Shown here piece after piece: positions 11,471 through 23,774 of a stretch of DNA of 64,000 nucleotides. Source of the stretch: Flaccisagitta enflata (Eukaryota > Chaetognatha > Sagittoidea > Aphragmophora); contig OZ231127.1 of assembly GCA_965153355.1 (NCBI GenBank), positions 75,888,001 through 75,952,000 of the forward strand, in the 5' to 3' direction. Below the pieces are notes generated by a model. That model searched no databases and was not told where the DNA came from. It saw only the letters and a program-made list of their open reading frames with translations. Position 1 is the stretch's first letter. Each line of letters starts with the position of its first letter. The translations under genes and the position numbers were made by a program.

Positions 11471-11926
11471 AAAAAGACAAAACGAGAGAGGTTAAAGCAA
11501 AGAAAAATTGGAGCGGCTTGGACAGAAGATGTGGATAAAGCCGCAAAGGAGATGAGTCATCCAAGATTATCATTGGGTCAGAAGTACTTTAAGTATGGTT
11601 AGCATTTTCATCATCCTTATTGATTATATCAATCTATTTTCTTATCTAATCATAGATATCTTTTTTGTGATTTTGTTGATGGTACACGATTCATCATGAT
11701 AAACAATGGTCTGATGATAAAACATTTGAATAAAAAACCTAGTAAGATCTTTTAAATGTGATGATCATAGCAAGTTATGTTAAGATGCATTTCAAAATAT
11801 ATCTGATAATAAAAGCGGAGGGGGATGACATCAATGAAATATGAATAAATTGAATACAACATTCGTCATGACAAGTTGTGGAGAGACAGATAGGTTACTG
11901 AAATACTTCTCTGAAATTCTTTTCGC

Positions 11927-12615
11927 GCTACACCGCTTTCAGATCGAAATGTCGCGAAAAGAAGATATATTACTCCTAAAATACTTAAGACAACTACTTG
12001 ATTCTTTTTTCCTGTGGTAGATAATTTGATTAAGTTTTGTTACAAAAAAAGAATTGAAGCCTCAGTGTTGATATATTTGCTCTAAATTTCATGACAAAAA
12101 TGGCCTTTTTTCATGGAAAAAATGAGGTTAGATAGCAGCAGTGCTTCTTTTTTTCAACAAGAGTGATCCTACAGTGTTGGTTATGAGTAATTAATGAAGT
12201 CTTGTTTGAAATTCTAAAAGATTTTACTTATGTGATGCACTAATGATTGATTTTGACCCCAAAACACCGCAAAAACCTCAAGATTTGGGAAAATTTTAAA
12301 AAATTGTCTGCACATTGTTCAAAATTGATATGAGTGAGAACCTTTTTTCCCTTACAACATAATCTACATTAAATTCTCTTGAATTCTAGACCAATCCCAG
12401 CAATTCAGCTCAATTTGTGTAGAAATGACAACTATGAAATAATGTAAAGAAAAAGTTGTTGGGAAAAAAATCTAGGAGGCTTGAATTTTTTAGTTGGTGG
12501 GATATTCTTTGCTTGTAGCTTGTACCAGGGGAAAAAAGAAAAAACTAATTAATATGAATAGTTTTGGAGTAATGTATCTTCTTTTCGCGACATTTCGATC
12601 TGAAAGCGGCGTATC
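11927..12615. mobile_element. TIR element with about 50-bp inverted ends
   Basis: Left end has CGCTTTCAGATCGAAATGTC then GCGAAAAGAAGATATATTAC (11,933-11,975). The right end is its near-exact reverse complement (12,565-12,611). Interior is AT-rich with no ORF, so a non-autonomous DNA transposon, superfamily unknown. 11,471-11,926 before it is unique. Confidence 0.8.
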
Positions 12616-12819
12616 ACATAATCAACCCCTGTGAGCTGCTGCCCTTCAAAAAGGTGATGACGTAAGGGTTGGCGTTGTTATAGAGGCTGCTGCCCAAGAA
12701 AGGTGATGGCGTAGAGGATGGCGATGGCGCAGAGGATAGCGATATAAAAGCCGTTAATGTCCTCGTTTTCCTTTTTTTATCGTCCTCAATAAACTTGGCG
12801 AGGGAAAAGGATCGAAAAG

Positions 12820-13030
12820 GGCCGCACTGTGCAGCCAAGTGCCGCACTGTGAAGCCAAGTTCCGCACTGTTCCGCCAAGTGCCACACTGTGAAGCCAAAT
12901 TCCGGACTGTTCCGCCAAGCGCCGCACTGTGCAGCCAAGTTCCGCACTGTGCCGCCAAGTGCTTCACTGTGCAGCCAAGTTTCGCACTGTGCCGCCAAGT
13001 TCCGCACTGTGCAGCCAAACAGCCTCACAG
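12820..13030. repeat. 20-bp minisatellite (GCCGCACTGTGCAGCCAAGT)
   Basis: About ten units of 20 bp, with the last bases of each unit alternating between GTGC, TTCC and variants. Upstream, 12,616-12,760 has two diverged copies of CTGCTGCCC...AAAGGTGATG. Frames across it are shadows. Confidence 0.92.
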
Positions 13031-13136
13031 TGCAAACAGGCGCCTCACTGTGGTTTAGTATGGCTTGAAGTATATCAAAGCAATTAACAGCCTCATCAAA
13101 AAAACAACTGGATGAAATTGTTCTTCAAACCATGTA

Positions 13137-13313
13137 CAGTTAAACCCCACTTTAACGGATCCAAGAGTTACAGAAATCCGCGTATAACAGATCTACAAAC
13201 TTGGTCCCTTCATGTAAATTTTTTTTTATTTCTTTGTTGGCAATAATGAAAATCCGCCTACAGTGGATCAAATTTGTTGGTCCCTTGACATCCGTTATTG
13301 CGGGGTTTAACTG
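13137..13313 (+). mobile_element. MITE with CAGTTAAACCCCAC ends (copy 2)
   Basis: Same family and length as 10,483-10,659, again between TA dinucleotides (13,135-13,136 and 13,314-13,315). Internal CTTGGTCCCTTCATGTAAAT also shared. Confidence 0.9.
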
Positions 13314-13315
13314 TA

Positions 13316-13954
13316 CCTAAACAATGTTTTTCTAGAAGGTGGGATGTGGGTCAGTACTGCGCGCTGCGATCTTTTAACCAACCCATTTGAACTATCTTTG
13401 AGACGTGATCCAGTACAGAAAATTCATCAAAGGTACTCCTTGCTGTCTTGATATAGTCTATCGTCTGCTCGCCGTGCAAGCTCTGAATTATGCCATCAGT
13501 GCCATCAGTGTCGTTGGTCGCCTTTCGGCACCGCCAAACACCGCTCTTTGCCGCTCTTTGCCGCTGGTCGCCGTTGGTCGCCGTCCTCTCATCATATTCT
13601 TGAATCCTGAGGAGATGTTAACAATAGCTAAGATCCTCTTGGTAAAGTTTGGGGAGTTTGGGATTTGAATTAGCATTAATGGGAATCATTAACCACCTAT
13701 TTGTAAAATCTCATTTCTGACCCTCATTTTCATTTCATTTCTTTTTTTAAATTCAATTCTTCACAATTCATTTTAAAAGAAAGAGTCTATCAGTTGGTTA
13801 ACTAATCCACGGGGAAGAACCACTGCACTGATCTTCATGGCCTTGGTTTGACAACAGAATATATCTATGATGTGAATTCATTCCTGTATAGTTTTGAGAT
13901 TTATTAGACAATGAAAACCTCCTCTCTCAGGCTGTGGTAGTTTGTATAGATGAG
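13316..13954. other. Unique sequence left of the duplicated block
   Basis: Contains a small internal repeat of GCCGCTCTTTGCCGCTGGTC type at 13,495-13,580. No gene recognised. Confidence 0.5.
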
Positions 13955-14672
13955 ATTACCGACTTGAATGGTGCTGATCTTACAGTTTCATATTAAGAAA
14001 TGGTAATTAATGGGATCTACCTGTCTAACTCAGACACTGGTGTAATATTCAAGAAAAGAGTAATAAGCTCGTAACTTTTATTGAACACTTTCCCATCGAT
14101 TGTTACCATTTCTTCACTTTGCCTTCCCCCCCTCTCCTCGTGAATGTAATGTCTTGGCCGACCAACTGTCGGATAGTTACTCAGTCTATCAGTATGTCAT
14201 AGTCAGTTTAGAGAGATTAGAGGTTAGAGTTTTGACAAAAAAGTATATCTTTCCTGATTCTTATCTTTATTTGAATTTGTCCTTCACCAATCAATTCAAG
14301 TTCATTCTTCCTAATGGCAAGCAATTCACTCGCATTTTTTTTTGGGGGGGGGGGTGTACACAAAAAAATGGTTTTGGCTTTTGAAACTCAGTTGAATGAA
14401 GGGTATACCTTTCCTAGTCTCTCGTTTGTCTGAGTGATATATGAATGTGCCCTTGCCGGAATATGTGTAGTCTTTGAGCATTTTACTGCTGTATAGTCAA
14501 GGCCAAACGGCAATTACGGGAAAGAGCAAGAAAGCTGGCGCCTCGCAGATTCGATACTGAATAGTTGGAAGGAATAATGGGCAGCGAGAAGAAGATGAGA
14601 AAGAAATGAAGAAAGAGAAAAGAATATGTGTAATTAGGCTAAAAAAGAAGGAATAAAAGAAAGAGAGAAAAG

Positions 14673-14798
14673 ATGAATGAATGAATGAATGAATGAATGA
14701 ATGAATGAATGAATGAATGAATGAATGAATGAATGAATGAATGAATGAATGAATGAGTCAATAATAATGAATGGAAAAAAGAAGAAAGAAGGAAAGGG

Positions 14799-14885
<87 letters not shown>

Positions 14886-14971
14886 AAAAAAGAAAGAAAG
14901 GAAGAAAGAATGAATAAAAGAGGGAAAGAGAGAAAGACGGAACATAAGCAAAAGAAAGAGAGAAAGAAGGA

Positions 14972-15019
<48 letters not shown>

Positions 15020-15040
15020 AAAAAAGAAAGAAAGAAAGAG

Positions 15041-15071
<31 letters not shown>

Positions 15072-15124
15072 ATGAAAGAAAGAAAGGACAGAAAAAGTTA
15101 AAGAAAGACAGAATGAAAGACCAA

Positions 15125-15160
<36 letters not shown>

Positions 15161-15213
15161 ATGAAAGAAAGAAATGACAGAAAAAGTTAAAGAAAGACAG
15201 AATGAAAGACCAA

Positions 15214-15289
<76 letters not shown>

Positions 15290-15359
15290 ACAGAAAAAGT
15301 TAAAGAAAGAAAGAATGAAAGATCAAAAGAAAGAAAGAAAGAAAGCAAGAAAGAAAAAA

Positions 15360-15447
<88 letters not shown>

Positions 15448-15450
15448 GAA
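14673..15450. repeat. (ATGA)n then (AAAG)n tracts
   Basis: ATGA at 14,673-14,757, then long AAAG blocks (14,800-15,085, 15,123-15,175, 15,213-15,290, 15,327-15,447). Within these an 80-100 bp segment with GACAGAAAAAGTTAAAGAAA recurs three times. Arm A2 carries the complement at 42,990-43,750, expanded differently. Lys/Glu/Arg frames are artefacts. Confidence 0.95.
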
Positions 15451-15571
15451 TCAAGATAAAAGTCAGTGTAGAAAACGTAGATGGCAAAGAGAAAAAATGA
15501 ATGAAAGGAATAAAGATGGCAAAATGGAGGCGATTGTGCGGAAAGTCTAGTCGTGCTTGTAATCTTTCTCT

Positions 15572-16013
<442 letters not shown>

Positions 16014-16184
16014 TTCTCTCACTCTCAGACAATTACATAATATCAATATCGGTCATATTGCATCATTGAGCATTTTCTGATTTGCAAATTGAATTATGGA
16101 ACTGGAAATGGTTTTATTACCTCCTCAGATTTTAGCTCTCTGATTTTCTTTCTTTCTCTCTCACTTTTTCTTTCTTTCTTTTTC

Positions 16185-16216
<32 letters not shown>

Positions 16217-16344
16217 GGTGGATGTGTCTCTGTGTTCATGGCTTCACTGCCCCTGGGTTTTCGACTCTTGACCTGGCTGTGTCTGTTGATCCCTCGGTGT
16301 CTCAATCTAAACGCCAAGAGTATGTTCACCCCTGTCCTCACTAC

Positions 16345-17225
16345 TAACACCCTGAGCAGGAAATTTGGCACAAGTCCAATAAAACAACTGATAACTGTTC
16401 AAAATAGATAAAATCTGTCCAAATTATGGCTGGAATGTGAAAATATTATTATTATAAATGCGTAAGAGCCAAAAAGCAGAAATGAAGATGAAAAATATCA
16501 ATTCACTTGAAGGTCAAATAGGGTCTATATGCCGCAGATGTGACAATTCTGTCTTTGATCAAGCAAAAAAGATAGGTGATGACTTGTTTGTCAATTTTGC
16601 AGATTTTGGCGTGGATTTGGTGCTACAAAGCATTGAAGAACCTGACTTGGTAACCCCTGCATGCACTGCTTGCTTCAGACCACCCCAGTAGTTCTAAAAT
16701 GGCCTCAAGTATAAGTGTTTCCCTCCATCAAATTCTGCCCGTAAAAATTCATCAAAATCTAACGCCGCATTTCTAGTTTGATGCCTTCTATGGCAGAGAG
16801 TGGTCGCAGGACTGAGTAATGGCGCATTCTTACGTCCAGTAGAGCTATTCAGGAGACTTCATTTCAAATTTCAACTCACTGGGCCATCTAGAAGTATCGT
16901 TTTTGTGTCAATATGTTTGTGCCAAATTTCCTGCACAGGGTGTTATACTAAAAGTGTAGCTGCGTTTGTCTTTGTTTGTTTGTTTGTTTGTTTGTTTGTT
17001 TGTTTGTTTGTTTGTTTGTTTGTTCGTTTGTTGGTTGGTAGATCGTCGCGTTTTTAGTCGCGGACACCTTGCCGTGTCGGTAACATTTTTGAATTACGAG
17101 CGGTTCTCGCATTACTGCTCCTGCCAAACCGTCCGCGACTGGATTGCCGTATATCCGGCTTTGTTTTCGTATACCCAACGACGCCTCCTGAGTTTTCTTT
17201 TTCTTTTTATCCTTTTCAGTCGCGT
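16345..17225. other. Segment absent from arm A2
   Basis: Unique DNA (an unrecognised 77-residue frame at 16,458-16,691 has two CXXC pairs, but no family I know), then (TTTG)n at 16,964-17,026. A small hairpin-headed element runs from AGTCGCGGACACC (17,057) to GCCGTATATCCGGC (about 17,160), with the start of another at 17,219. A2 jumps from about 42,325 to 42,310 here. Confidence 0.55.
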
Positions 17226-17388
17226 GCACGCGACTCTACATCCCGCTTTGTCCGTCCGTCCGTCGGTTGGTCTGTCTGTCAGTCCGTCATACTTTTACTT
17301 TTTTTATCAATTTTATTTTCTTAAGTCATTTTAAGTCATAAAAGAGTATTTCAAGTCATTCTAAGTCATTCTAAGTCATTCTAAGTTA

Positions 17389-18560
17389 CCATCTTGGCCA
17401 TAATAAAAGTCCAAGTAAAACAGTATAGTTATTCATTGCTGTTATTTTCTGTACAAAATTCAGTTTTTCTGTAGAAATATTTAGTTCAGGCCTTTTTAGC
17501 ACCAAATATCATTTGTAATCATTTAGGTAGACATAGATGAAGGATTTTTGAAAAATTTTGTACAACAAGTCCTTTGATTTTTAGTCGCGTGCACGCGACT
17601 CTACAACCCGCTCCGTCGGTCCGTCGGTCGGTCCGTCGGTCGGTCGGTCGGTCGGTCGGTCGGTCGGTCGGTAACACTTAGCTTTTTTGCGTCGTTTTTG
17701 GTCATTTTGGGTTATCTGGAGTTATTTTGAGTCATTTTAAGTCATCTGTTGACTTACTCTACGTCTGGTCTAAGTCTGGTCTAAGTCTGGTCTAAGTCTG
17801 GTCTAAGTCTGGTCTAAGTCTGGTCTAAGTCTGGTCTAAGTCTGGTCTAAGTCTGGTCTATGTCTGCTCTAAGTCTGGTCTATGCCTGGTCCAAGTCTGG
17901 TCTAACTCTGGTCTAGGTCTGGTCTAAGTCTGGTCTAAGTCTGGTCTAAGTCTGGTCTAAGTCTGGTCTAAGTCTGGTTTAAGTCTGGTTTAAGTCTGGT
18001 TTTAGTCTGGTTTTAGTCTGGTTTTAGTCTGGTTTTAGTCTGGTTTTAGTCTGGTTTAAGTCTGGATTAAGCCAATAAAGTGATACAATAAGGAGTCAGG
18101 TCAATTCAGTTATCTTTGTCTCGCACGCGACTTATAGGTGTTGGCCTTGTTTTAACAATTTTTGTCTTTAGCGTTTTCAGATCAAGGCATATTCATTTTG
18201 ATATAAAATTCAAACTGTTTGAACTAAAAATATCTGCTTGGCGGCGTTAGGCAGATTTTTTGAAGCTCTTTTCAATGGTCACCAATTTTTATATGATTAT
18301 ATCATGATAAGCCAAGAAAAAGTGAAAATAAACAGGTCAACTTTTTTTCACTCAATTTTTGCATATTTTCTGCTTTTTGCTGAGCTGAACGTTTTCACCC
18401 TTTTAGCTCTAAAATCTAAACGAATTGAGCTACTGAGCTCTGCTTGGCGCCATTTTAAAGATTTTTTTCAAGCTCTTTCCAATAGTCACAGATTTTGATA
18501 GGTTTTTTTTAAGTTGTTTTATCACAAATATAGGTAGGACTTTTATTTTGGCCAAGATGG
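17389..18560. mobile_element. TA-flanked TIR element CCATCTTGGCC, with nested insertion
   Basis: Ends CCATCTTGGCCATAATAAAA and TTTTATTTTGGCCAAGATGG flanked by TA. About 570 bp of the interior is the hairpin-headed element at 17,583-18,154. The A2 copy (41,585-42,153) lacks that insert. Tc1/mariner-like MITE by ends and TA; no transposase. Confidence 0.8.
17583..18154 (+). mobile_element. Hairpin-headed element with 11-bp minisatellite
   Basis: Begins AGTCGCGTGCACGCGACT, continues with GTCG/GTCC repeats (17,610-17,672) and a run of about 27 units of CTAAGTCTGGT (17,756-18,066), and ends GCACGCGACTTATAGGTG...GGCCTTGTTTTA. Arm A2 has the empty site: GATTTTTTTACAAT (complement near 41,960). This defines both ends and shows no target duplication beyond a T. 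Confidence 0.85.
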
Positions 18561-18724
18561 TATTACGTAAGTCTCGCACGTGACTTATAGGTGCGGACAT
18601 GCCAATCTCTAAGAGGCGTTGCCTGTCCTTCGGTCTGTTTGTCCGTTGGTCCTTCTGTCGGTCCGTGGCGAACGAGTCAAAACGCACATTTTTGATGCTG
18701 TAGTCATGATTGTCTGTGTTTGTG

Positions 18725-18995
18725 AGTGAGCATGGGGCGGTTTGGGGTGGTTGCTGGGTGGTTAGAGGCTGGTTATGGGAATTTTCATTAGCTGGGCTGA
18801 TCTGGCTCATAGTGAAGGCGGTTTGGGCCTTTTGGGGTGGTTGCTGGGTGGTTAGTGGCTGGTTATGGGACTTTTCTTTAGCTGGGCTGATCTGGCTCAT
18901 AGTGAAGGCGGTTTGAGCCTTTAGGGGTGGTTGCTGGGTGGTTAGAGGCTGGTTATGGGAATTTTCTTTAGCTGGGCTGATCTGGCTCATAATGG
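18725..18995. repeat. Tandem repeat of about 90 bp, three units
   Basis: Units contain GGTGGTTGCTGGGTGGTTAG and GGGCTGATCTGGCTCATA. Arm A2 has none of these (41,385-41,420), so the array expanded in A1 or collapsed in A2. Confidence 0.85.
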
Positions 18996-19084
18996 GTAGT
19001 CTGGGAGAGGGTATGGATGGGGATTATGTACTCCTGCCCACCCGTCCGCAACAATATTATGACCCCGCATCGCTTGTTTATCTA

Positions 19085-19823
19085 CTTTTTGGGCAGCGGC
19101 CCCGAAGGGGTCAAAGACCTATGCTTTCACACATATGAGGGATTTTCTCCTCCTCCTCCTACGTCCCCCCCCCATCCCAGTCTCGAGGCCCAAATTCCAG
19201 TCTCGAGGCCCAAATCCCTGTCTTGAGGCCCACATCCCAGCCTCAAGGCCCAAATCCTAGCCTCAAGGCCCAAATCCAAGCCTGGAGTCCCAGATTTCAG
19301 TCTTGAAGCCCAAATCTCAGCCTCAAGGTCAAAATCTCAGCCAAGAGGACCAGATCCCGGCCTTGAGGCCCAAATCTTAGCCTCCAGGCTAGGATTTGGG
19401 CCTTGAGGCTGGGATTTGGGCCTTGAGGCTGGGATTTGGGCCTCAAGACTGGGATTTGGGGGGAGGGGGCGGAGGAGGAGGTGGTGAAAATCCCCCATAT
19501 GTGTGAAAGCATAGGTCATCGACCCCTTTGGGGCCGCTGCCCTGCTCCCCCCACAACACACTTACTTTGTTCAATTGTAAATCGCGAAGTAGTTTTTGTT
19601 TCGATTGAAAATCCTTTAGTTGAAATCTATCGATTTTAACTTTTAAGTTGCTTGTCGCTATGACTAATTCTTATATGTAAGCTCTAAATCAAGGGATATC
19701 CATTTAAGGATGGATTTAAGCCCAGGATTTCACTTCGCGAATCAGTCGAGTGTGACAACTTCAACCAAAACCTACTTAGGCAGGGCACGGGTACCGCTGA
19801 CCATCTAACGCTTTTGCGACTAT
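19085..19823 (-). mobile_element. Foldback element FB3 with 20-bp minisatellite arms
   Basis: Ends GGGCAGCGGCCCCGAAGGGG (19,091) and CCTTTGGGGCCGCTGCCC (19,525-19,542) mirror each other, also CTATGCTTTCACACATAT. The core has units AGGCCCAAATCCCAG in one direction (19,190-19,380) and their complement (19,385-19,460), so the whole folds into one hairpin. A tail to ACGCTTTTGCGACTATT (19,823) is interrupted by a 200-bp A1-only insertion (19,557-19,757). Confidence 0.85.
19557..19757. mobile_element. Small insertion specific to arm A1
   Basis: Absent at the matching A2 site (about 40,800). Starts ACACTTAC and ends near AGTGTGAC, a possible short inverted terminus. No ORF. Confidence 0.45.
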
Positions 19824-20341
19824 TTGTTAATTGAGTCATCGATCTGGGATTTAGGCAACCTGGCTCGAATATCAACCTCGAAGCTCTGATATGGGCTTCA
19901 TAGCTGGCACAGATTTCAGTCTCAGAATATGAAATTGCGCTTTGCGTTTGTTGCTGGAGAAGAAAACAAGTGAAGCTATGAAAGATTAGGTCCTCGGCAT
20001 TTTTTGGGTCACTGCTCCCCTCTCCCCCCCCCCAAAAAAAAAGGGGGCAAAAAAGAGGCGGAGATGAATCCTTGACTTGCCGGCGGCAATTCTGCGCTGA
20101 CGACTAATGATGTCATTCCAACCATTTTCCCGTCTCGAGTTTTTCTCTTTCTTTTTCCTTTCCTCTAAATGCAAGGACTAACTTCGAGCTCTTTTGTTTT
20201 TTTTTACATGAAAACAATCAGTGCAGTCGTCTGTTTGGCTGTAAAATCAAAGAGTGGATGTTTTTTTTTATTTCTTTTGTTTTTCTTTGTCTGTTTTTTC
20301 ATTTTGTTTTTCGGTGATTCGGTTGGCTCTTCTTTCCAAGA

Positions 20342-20535
20342 TAAAACAAGGCCGGATACACGGCTACCCCAGTCGCGTGTGGGTGGGCCGGGGCCGTATT
20401 TGAGGTCACTTGATCGTTTGGACAGGAGCAGTGAGGCCAAAGACCGCAAAAACTAAAAGAGAGTAAAGTGTGACGGACGGACGGACGGACGGACGGACCG
20501 ACAAAGCGGGGTGTAGAGTCGCGTAGCACGCGACT
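20342..20535 (-). mobile_element. Hairpin-headed (AGTCGCG) element, short intact copy
   Basis: Minus-sense: AGTCGCGTGCTACGCGACT, GTCG/GTCC repeats, GGTGGGCC and CACGCGACTGGGGTAGCCG, ending CCGGCCTTGTTTTA. The counterpart in A2 is 39,982-40,220, where the GTCC run is longer. Confidence 0.88.
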
Positions 20536-20689
20536 AAAAATATAAACCAATTTCCTGCCAATAATGAAACTCTCGTTGCCAATTCTAAAGTAATTTCAAG
20601 AGTATTCTTTGCCTGATTCTGCTATTTAAATGCGGGAATCTCTGCATTTCGTCGGCCAGTCGAATCGTCTTTATCCATTCTGATTTGAA

Positions 20690-20810
20690 GCCTATTTCCC
20701 AGCCTCAAGGCTCAAATTCTACCTTCGAGGATCAAATTCAAGCCTCAAAGCTTAAATTCTTGCCTCAAGACTCAAATTCCATCTTCCAAGGCTCCAAACT
20801 TATCCAAATC
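20690..20810. repeat. Orphan patch of the 20-bp foldback minisatellite
   Basis: About five degenerate units of CAAGGCTCAAATTC type without foldback ends nearby. The A2 counterpart is 39,715-39,835. 20,811-21,143 is unique DNA. Confidence 0.7.
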
Positions 20811-21143
20811 TTTCGCTTTGTTCCCTTTCAGATGTGAAGACAAATCCAACTCAGATTATCTTTTATTCTCCAACTTCCGAACTCGGGATCGGGCCATGAA
20901 TCGATTTTGTGGCCTTTTCAAACCCAAAAGTGCGGCCAGTGAACATTCTTTCTTCAGGTAAGACAACGATAATAAGGTCCATCAGAAGGATGAATAATGA
21001 ATATTCAGCTTTTGCTGGTGTTTCATCCAGACTCTTTACAAATAAATCCTTGTACTAAGCTCAAAGCATACCAGAGAGCTTCTCAGAAGAAACAAATCGA
21101 AATCTATTTTTACAATGCGTTAGTGACAAGGAATGCCAGAGTC

Positions 21144-22403
21144 CAGGGCCGTGGAGAGGGGGGTCCACCCCCCTCTGAGAAGGGGGGCCCGGGCCCCAAG
21201 GGGGCCTGGGGGCCCCTGAAAAAAGGAAAAAAAAAGAAAAAAAACATAAAAAAAAAGGGAAGAAAGAGGGGAAAAATAAAAAAAGTTGAATAATTTTGAA
21301 CACATTAAGATTAAATTAAGCATGGGCCTTGTTAAAGTTTACAAGTTAAGTTAAACAAATTCAGACATGCCTACTGCTATAATCTCAATTACTAACTTCT
21401 TTCGATTTACCTTTTAAGGGCTTGCCAATTTAATCATATTTAAACTCTTGTTAAGTTAACAAACAATTTCTTAGGACATTTTTTTAAATTGATTGACAGT
21501 ATTCTGAAATGTTTTAAGGTTTTTGCCTTTCCGTGCTCTGATTTTTTTGTTACATAAAGAAAAAAATAAAATTAAACAAAGGAATTTTTTTTGCAAAGAC
21601 CAATGCAAGGTTGCGTATCTTAGAGGTAAAAATTTGAGTATTTTTCAAAGTAATAACCATGGCCAAAAAAAAAATCGTACATTGCTTATTTCTACCATAA
21701 CTTGGTGCTGCTTTTGAAAAAGTACATAAAATCTATGACCATTCTAAAGAGCTTCAAAAAATCTTTCATCTGAGTTGTAGAACGAAATTTTAACTTGAAA
21801 ACTTTAGAAGTTATGTTAATTTGAAAAAAAAGTGTCAAATTGAAATCTGCCATATATGGCGTTTTTTACTAACTTGAATTCATGGACTAAAAGTTTTTAT
21901 TTGATTACCATTTCTAAACGGATTGACTTAAAAAGGTCTACTTTGTGCCATTTTGAAGATAATGAGTTATATTTTCAATTTCCCTTAAATTTTTCTTAGT
22001 TTCCATTTGTCAGATATGTTTTTTATGCTTTTAAAGACAGAACTAAATGTACTGAATACCTTCAATTGACAGATTATGGGGATACTCACTTCAAACTGTT
22101 GCCATTTCTAAACAAATTGAGATATAACTTTCTGCTTGGTCTAGATTTGAAGAACTTTTGAAGATCTTTCAAACGGTCACTGATTTTTTGTATTTTCATT
22201 GAGGCTAAGCCGGTCAAAGGCGTCAGAAACCGCCATGTACGGTTTTTTCTTTTGCCATGGTTATATTGATTACACAAAATTGACCGGGAGGATGGGAAGG
22301 GGGAGCATAGAGGGAGGATAGCGGGGGAGGAGCACTAAGGGAGGAAGGGGGGCCCGGCCATATGGGCCAGAGGGGGGGCCCGCCATTTCTCTCCACGGCC
22401 CTG
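21144..22403. mobile_element. hAT-like non-autonomous transposon
   Basis: Perfect 15-bp inverted ends CAGGGCCGTGGAGAG. Flanks TGCCAGAGTC and TGCCAGAC suggest an 8-bp target duplication with slippage. Arm A2 (about 39,380-39,400) lacks it, confirming the boundaries. G/C-rich ends, AT-rich interior, no transposase frame. Contains a nested TA-type element at 21,654-22,264. Confidence 0.8.
21654..22264. mobile_element. Nested TIR element with TAACCATGGC ends
   Basis: TAACCATGGCCAAAAAAA...CGTACAT at the left is mirrored by ATGTACGG...TTTTGCCATGGTTA at the right. Interior AT-rich and carries dispersed modules of the CCATTTCTAAAC type (21,907 and 22,101). Confidence 0.65.
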
Positions 22404-22689
22404 TGCCAGACATATGTGTTGATTTGGCAGTGAGACAGTAAAAAAAAAATGAAAACTGAGCTTTGGGTTGGAGCATGGGCGGATCGACTGACGGACAGAT
22501 AGACCGGCGAACGGACAGACTGACGGACAGACCGACGGATAGAAGCGACTGAAAACTTGTGGACGTAAAAGGAGAGAAGAATGGAGAGAGAAAGAGAAAT
22601 TAAAAAGCCGTTGTTTACATGAAGCGGAAAGTGGGCACTTTGATAAAAAGCGTTTTTGCCGCAAACGAGATCATTAATGCGCTACTTTT

Positions 22690-23101
<412 letters not shown>

Positions 23102-23774
23102 TCAGACAACAGTCACAAACAGACAGTCTGAGAAAGAAAAACATAGTGATGAACATTGAATATTGACAGGAGGACTGATTGACTTATTGACTGACTCACA
23201 ACCAGAGAGAGATACTTACCCTGAGAGAAACAGCATCATTAAAATCAGCCTTGTGTAATCAGGTGGATGTGCATTCGAGCCATGATCATTTAACAATCTT
23301 TAATCGCATTTAACGACATCATAACACACATTTAATCTCGTTGAAAATCCTCAAGCCCGCCCTGACACTAACGTTATGCCGTTTCACTTCCATGATTTTT
23401 TTTTTTCATGTCGATTTTACTTGATTTGAACCTTACCATTTAGTTCGGCCATATTATCGGCCCGGTCAGTATTCTACTGAATCACATATTTTGTCATGTT
23501 CCTGTTAACATCATTGGCAAAAAAGAGAACCTTTGTTATTACGGTTTTAATTGCATGTTGCATGAATTAATGAGGTGCATGAATACTCTCACCTGGAATC
23601 TATTTTCAAACGTGCTTTCCCCGTCGTGTGTCGTGTGTCGTGTGTCGTGCGTCGTTTAGTGCGTGCGTCGTTTAGTTTAGTCGTTTAGTGCGTTGATTCT
23701 GCGCGGCTGTCCTTGCCTTCTAGCCATTGTGCCTAACTAGCCTCTTACATCACTAATTTTACTTTGCTACTCTC

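Noticed and set aside
12820-13030. CRISPR or tandem protein repeat
   Set aside because: 20-bp head-to-tail units without unique spacers, frames not maintained.
14910-15500. Lys/Glu/Arg-rich frames resembling charged coiled-coil proteins
   Set aside because: Direct reading of AAAG repeats.
17756-18066. CRISPR-like array
   Set aside because: 11-bp units with no spacers; a minisatellite in a eukaryotic mobile element.
18430-18990. 186-residue minus-strand frame with repeated blocks
   Set aside because: Arises from the 90-bp tandem repeat present only in arm A1.
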